Source: an uncultured Collinsella sp.
Lineage (GTDB): Bacteria > Actinomycetota > Coriobacteriia > Coriobacteriales > Coriobacteriaceae
Length of the DNA: 8,182 bases
Direction of reading: 5' to 3'
Assembly (NCBI GenBank): GCA_900547125.1
Contig: URFU01000099.1
Location: 1 to 8,182, forward strand
Within the stretch, counting starts at the first letter, position 1. The number at the start of each line of letters is the position of its first letter. The position numbers and the translations under genes were made by a program. Under the pieces are notes generated by a model, which was not told the DNA's origin, did not search any database, and worked only from the letters and a program-made list of their open reading frames with translations. Below are positions 5,485 to 8,182 of the stretch, in pieces.

Positions 5485-6618
5485 ATGCAGCAACTCACCG
5501 AACAAGAAAAGAAACGCATACAGCGGTACTGCACATACCCCAAGATCGCAGCGACCGCACTCGTCATGTCGTTCGTAGCATGCCTGTTGATGTTGCCGCT
5601 CCAAATGATCAACGATATCGCGTTCCACCAAAAGGAATTCCAACCCGCGGGCATATATACCGCCATCGCACTCACCGTAATCGAACTCGCCATCTTTTGC
5701 TATTGCGCTCTTGCGCCGCGCTTTGGAATGCAGGGCAAACAGTGGAAGGAGCTGCAGAGCAGGCTCGCGGTAGCCCAGACCAACAAGGACCGTTCCGCGG
5801 AGGTCGCCGGCGTGCTTGCCACGCAAGCTGCCGGCCGCCTGCTCAAGAACAGCGATAACGATCTCGCGCGCAACCTGGGCGGTGCCGCCGAGGTCGCCGG
5901 CGCCGTAGGGGCAGTCGCCACGGCGGCAGACGTGCTAGCCGAGACCTCGAGCAATGCCGAGGCCATGGCAAACGCATACGGCGTGACGATTCCAAGCGTC
6001 AAGAAGCAGATCATAGCTCTCGCGGTGGTGCCCGCCATTGTGCTGCTTGGCGTCTACATCCCGCAGTTTGTCCAGGGAAATAACGCGCTTCAGGTAAGAA
6101 AGGCTGCAGCCGCCGAGCAGCTCGCCATCGCGCAAGATGCCTTGGAGCCCGTGTGCGAACGCGTCGCAGCAGACGACCCATACGAGTCGTATCACGACTA
6201 CGGCTACCGCATAATCGGCTATCTACGCGATAATGACCTCGGCGCTCAAGCAGCCTATATCTACCTTTCTTTTGATGTAGACGGCACGCTCACGGACGTC
6301 GATTACGTCAGTCAGATCGACCCCGAGGCAAGCCTTGCAGACAACCTCGCCCGCGCCGAGCAGGATATCGCGACGCTCTGTGCCCCGCTCAATGGGCTGG
6401 ACGTTTCCGTTGCCACACCGGGCCTCCTCACGCCGTGCAGCCTGTCGGATGAATTTAAGCAGGCATTTTTAGCCGGCTCCCTATATGAAGAAATCAGCAT
6501 CGAGACGGAGGGCGAATCCATCAGGTCGTACTACGCCTTTGACACCGAGCCCAAAGAAGAGTTCGACGAATACACCCATCCGGAAATTAGGCTCATGCTC
6601 TCTGCAAAGAAGAACTAA
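5485..6618 (+). CDS. Unrecognised membrane protein with three transmembrane helices and a C-terminal extracytoplasmic domain
   Basis: I do not recognise this 377-residue protein. A charged N-terminus (EQEKKRIQRY) precedes two hydrophobic helices at about 20-42 and 56-78. A cytoplasmic segment of about 95 residues follows, rich in Ala, Gly and Val (102-165, with GGAAEVAGAVGAVATAADV). A third helix lies at about 174-196 (IIALAVVPAIVLLGVYIP). With the N-terminus inside by the positive-inside rule, the last 180 residues would be outside the membrane. That domain is acidic and rich in Tyr, Asp and Glu, has alternating short strands, and contains cysteines at 224, 299 and 318. The ATG at 5485 is preferred because GAGG lies four bases upstream; a GTG at 5443 would add 14 residues. 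The gene stands alone between two inverted long-hairpin repeats, which gives no clue to its role. It is probably lineage-specific. Confidence 0.75.
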   Translation: MQQLTEQEKKRIQRYCTYPKIAATALVMSFVACLLMLPLQMINDIAFHQKEFQPAGIYTAIALTVIELAIFCYCALAPRFGMQGKQWKELQSRLAVAQTNKDRSAEVAGVLATQAAGRLLKNSDNDLARNLGGAAEVAGAVGAVATAADVLAETSSNAEAMANAYGVTIPSVKKQIIALAVVPAIVLLGVYIPQFVQGNNALQVRKAAAAEQLAIAQDALEPVCERVAADDPYESYHDYGYRIIGYLRDNDLGAQAAYIYLSFDVDGTLTDVDYVSQIDPEASLADNLARAEQDIATLCAPLNGLDVSVATPGLLTPCSLSDEFKQAFLAGSLYEEISIETEGESIRSYYAFDTEPKEEFDEYTHPEIRLMLSAKKN

Positions 6619-6664
6619 AGGCTTACGCTCTAATTGCCGCTCGCGAACATCGTCTATATCTCGA

Positions 6665-6840
6665 GGTCTAATACTTTTCCAAGAAGTGAACGACCGTTTT
6701 TTGACCCCCGAAGCATCGACATTTTCTGACGCCAAAACCGCAGGATTTAACAATCAAAACCGCAGGAAACCGCCTTCAATAAGTGTTAGCGCTTCGGGGG
6801 TCCATTTTGACTCGCTCACTTCTCGGAAAAGTATTAGACC
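6665..6840 (-). repeat. Long-hairpin repeat element, right copy, inverted
   Basis: The terminal 16 bp are perfectly complementary (GGTCTAATACTTTTCC at 6665-6680 against 6825-6840). The stem continues through GAAGTGA and later a perfect 12-bp GACCCCCGAAGC pairing. The centre holds two direct copies of CAAAACCGCAGGA (6733-6745 and 6755-6767), again 22 bp apart. Reverse-complemented, it aligns with 5128-5309 along most of its length, including the repeats and the flanking AAGTGAACGA, but the outermost stem sequence differs. It starts 46 bp after the membrane-protein stop and may also end transcription there. Confidence 0.85.
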
Positions 6841-6859
6841 CCGATTTCGCAAGGGTCTC

Positions 6860-6892
6860 AATGTGACAAAGGAACAACCCTTTTGTCGCATT
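6860..6892. terminator. Short hairpin repeat, GTGACAAAGG family, at the permease stop codon
   Basis: AATGTGACAAAGG (6860-6872) faces CTTTTGTCGCATT (6880-6892): 11 of 13 pairs are Watson-Crick and two are wobble pairs, with a 7-base loop. On the minus strand the stem begins inside the TAA stop of the permease gene, so it is well placed to end that transcript, though no T-run follows. It is the second copy of the sequence at 5012-5042. Confidence 0.6.
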
Positions 6893-8182
6893 ATTCGGAG
6901 CGCAGGGCTTCCACGGGATCCTTTTTGGATGCGCTACGGGCCGGCAGCAGGCCAGCGACAACCGTCAGCAGCACCGAAATCGCGATGAGCACCAGCGCAT
7001 CCTGCACGGGCAGGCTCATCAGATTGGGTACCTGTTTGGCAGCAAGCGCCCAGGCATTAACCGGAAAGCTCACGGCCACCACGACGACAATAGCAAAGAC
7101 GCCGGCAATGAGGCCCTCGATACATGTCTCGGCATTGAATACGTTGGCCACGTTGCGCTTCGACGCGCCGATCGCGCGCAGGATGCCAATCTCCTTTTTG
7201 CGTTCCAGCACGCTGATGTAGGTGATGATGCCGATCATGATGGAGCTCACCACCAGGCTGATACTCACGAATGCGATGAGCACCAAGCTGATGGTGTTCA
7301 CGATGTCGGTCACCGAACCCATGATGATGCCCATGTAGTCGGTGTACGAAATTGCCCGATCATCATGGCCAGCGGCTTTGACCTGCTTGTTGTACGCATC
7401 GATGTGATCGAGTACGCGCTCCTTGGCCTCAAAGTCGCGCGGGAAAATCTTAACCGAGATGGGGTCCGCCTCATCCGCATAGCCCAACGTGGTCAGATTG
7501 TTGTCGTAGGTGAGCTTCGACGCCTTGGCATAGCTCATCATGAGCGAACTCAGATCCTCGGCGTCCATGTTGAAATGGATGGCACGAGCAAAGGCACTCG
7601 CATCCACGTGCATGGCGCTCGCCAGGTTGGCAAAACTCGAAGACATCTGTGTCGCCATCTGGTCCATGAGCCCTGCCATGAGCCCTGCCGCGCCCGCCTT
7701 GAGCTGGGACGATACCGTCGATGCTATCTGCTCGCTGATCGCCTTCATCACCTGATCCATAGCCTGCTGCAGATACGGAGCCAGCTGCTTTTGCACATAG
7801 TCGGTCATCGCCTGTTGCAGGCGCTCGGCCAGGGCATCGCCGCCGAGTGCCTTGAGCTGAGCCAGGTATTGCTGGGCTGCGGCATCATTCTCAAGATACG
7901 TCGAGAATGCGGCAGCGAGCTTTGACGCGTCCCTAAGATCTTCGGGCGACAGTGCCCTAAACTGATCAGATTGCAGAAAGCCCTCAAACAGCTGGTTGGC
8001 AAGCGTTCCCACCTGCTGCATCTGCTCGGGTGTAAGCTCCAACCCATCGAAGACACCCGAGAAATCTGGGGCCGGTGCTTTTGCCATGATGTCGCTGAAG
8101 TCGATATCCTTGCCAACGTCCGAAAGGTCAATGTCCAGCCCGGACAAGTCAAGACCCGACAGGTCCCTACCGCCCGCCGCAC
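6891..8182 (-). CDS. ABC-transporter permease, FtsX/MacB type, 5' end beyond the window
   Basis: The frame is open through the right edge, so 429 C-terminal residues are visible and the start is missing. The visible part begins with Asp/Leu-rich repeats (DLSGLDLSGLDIDLSDV). A long helical, Gln- and Ala-rich extracytoplasmic stretch follows (about 7650-8030), then a small mixed domain ending near 7340. Three membrane helices lie at about 7215-7301, 7040-7124 and 6938-7000. ERKKEIGILRAIGASKRNVA (about 7143-7202) after the first of these, and the terminal LPARSASKKDPVEALRSE, are hallmarks of FtsX-like permease domains. In this family one helix precedes the extracytoplasmic domain, and an ATPase, fused or separate, powers the transporter; both would be off the edge. 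Such systems export peptides, lipids or drugs, or transmit force across the membrane; the substrate here is unknown. The TTG at 8147 is internal, not the start. Confidence 0.88.
   Translation of the reverse strand, partial: AAGGRDLSGLDLSGLDIDLSDVGKDIDFSDIMAKAPAPDFSGVFDGLELTPEQMQQVGTLANQLFEGFLQSDQFRALSPEDLRDASKLAAAFSTYLENDAAAQQYLAQLKALGGDALAERLQQAMTDYVQKQLAPYLQQAMDQVMKAISEQIASTVSSQLKAGAAGLMAGLMDQMATQMSSSFANLASAMHVDASAFARAIHFNMDAEDLSSLMMSYAKASKLTYDNNLTTLGYADEADPISVKIFPRDFEAKERVLDHIDAYNKQVKAAGHDDRAISYTDYMGIIMGSVTDIVNTISLVLIAFVSISLVVSSIMIGIITYISVLERKKEIGILRAIGASKRNVANVFNAETCIEGLIAGVFAIVVVVAVSFPVNAWALAAKQVPNLMSLPVQDALVLIAISVLLTVVAGLLPARSASKKDPVEALRSE

Noticed and set aside
6262..6309. FDVDGTLTDVDY in the orphan membrane protein looks like motif I of HAD phosphatases
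   Set aside because: It lies deep in the C-terminal outer domain, not at the start of a Rossmann fold. The later HAD motifs (Ser/Thr, Lys, DD) are not seen, so it is most likely chance.
5012..6892. A composite transposon carrying the membrane-protein gene
   Set aside because: No transposase and no target-site duplication were found. Only the nested, partly inverted arrangement supports it, so it is reported as a question rather than a mobile-element call.
6485..6988. A 167-codon plus-strand frame through the right-hand repeats
   Set aside because: It starts inside the membrane-protein gene in another frame and runs through the hairpin repeat into the permease antisense; its translation is low-complexity Ser/Arg-rich.

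Overview
This is a high-GC bacterial window with tightly packed genes, Shine-Dalgarno starts and several families of palindromic intergenic repeats. The protein content (Nim-like flavoprotein, MalY/PatB lyase, TrmO, Dus, an FtsX-type permease) and the style of the repeats suggest a gut Coriobacteriia, most likely Collinsella or a close relative. That assignment rests on familiarity with such genomes, not on a marker gene, and should be treated as inference.

Layout. Bases 1-545 hold a promoter with a 14-bp palindrome and a NimA/pyridoxamine-phosphate-oxidase-like gene (+). Convergent to it, on the minus strand, are a MalY/PatB-type C-S lyase (641-1855) and, upstream of that, the tRNA methyltransferase gene trmO (1968-2705). 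trmO is divergent from a plus-strand pair. The first of the pair is a regulator (2846-3673) that joins an XRE helix-turn-helix, a zinc ribbon and a C-terminal TipAS-like drug-recognition domain. The second is a small glutaredoxin-like protein (3725-3970). A 52-bp near-perfect palindrome separates the glutaredoxin from a convergent tRNA-dihydrouridine synthase gene (4035-4988, minus).

From 4989 to 6890 the window looks accessory. A single unrecognised gene (5485-6618, +) encodes a three-helix membrane protein with a large C-terminal domain. It lies between two roughly 180-bp long-hairpin repeats in inverted orientation (5128-5309 and 6665-6840), and outside those lie two copies of a shorter hairpin repeat (5012-5042 and 6860-6892). 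A short possible coding remnant sits between the two left-hand repeats. The window ends inside a minus-strand ABC-transporter permease gene whose start is beyond the right edge.

The most notable points are the HTH/zinc-ribbon/TipAS fusion and the long-hairpin repeat pair. In the repeats the outer stem sequence differs between copies but stays self-complementary in each, and the central region carries 13-bp direct repeats exactly 22 bp apart in both copies. No tRNA, rRNA, CRISPR array, transposase or integrase gene is visible.
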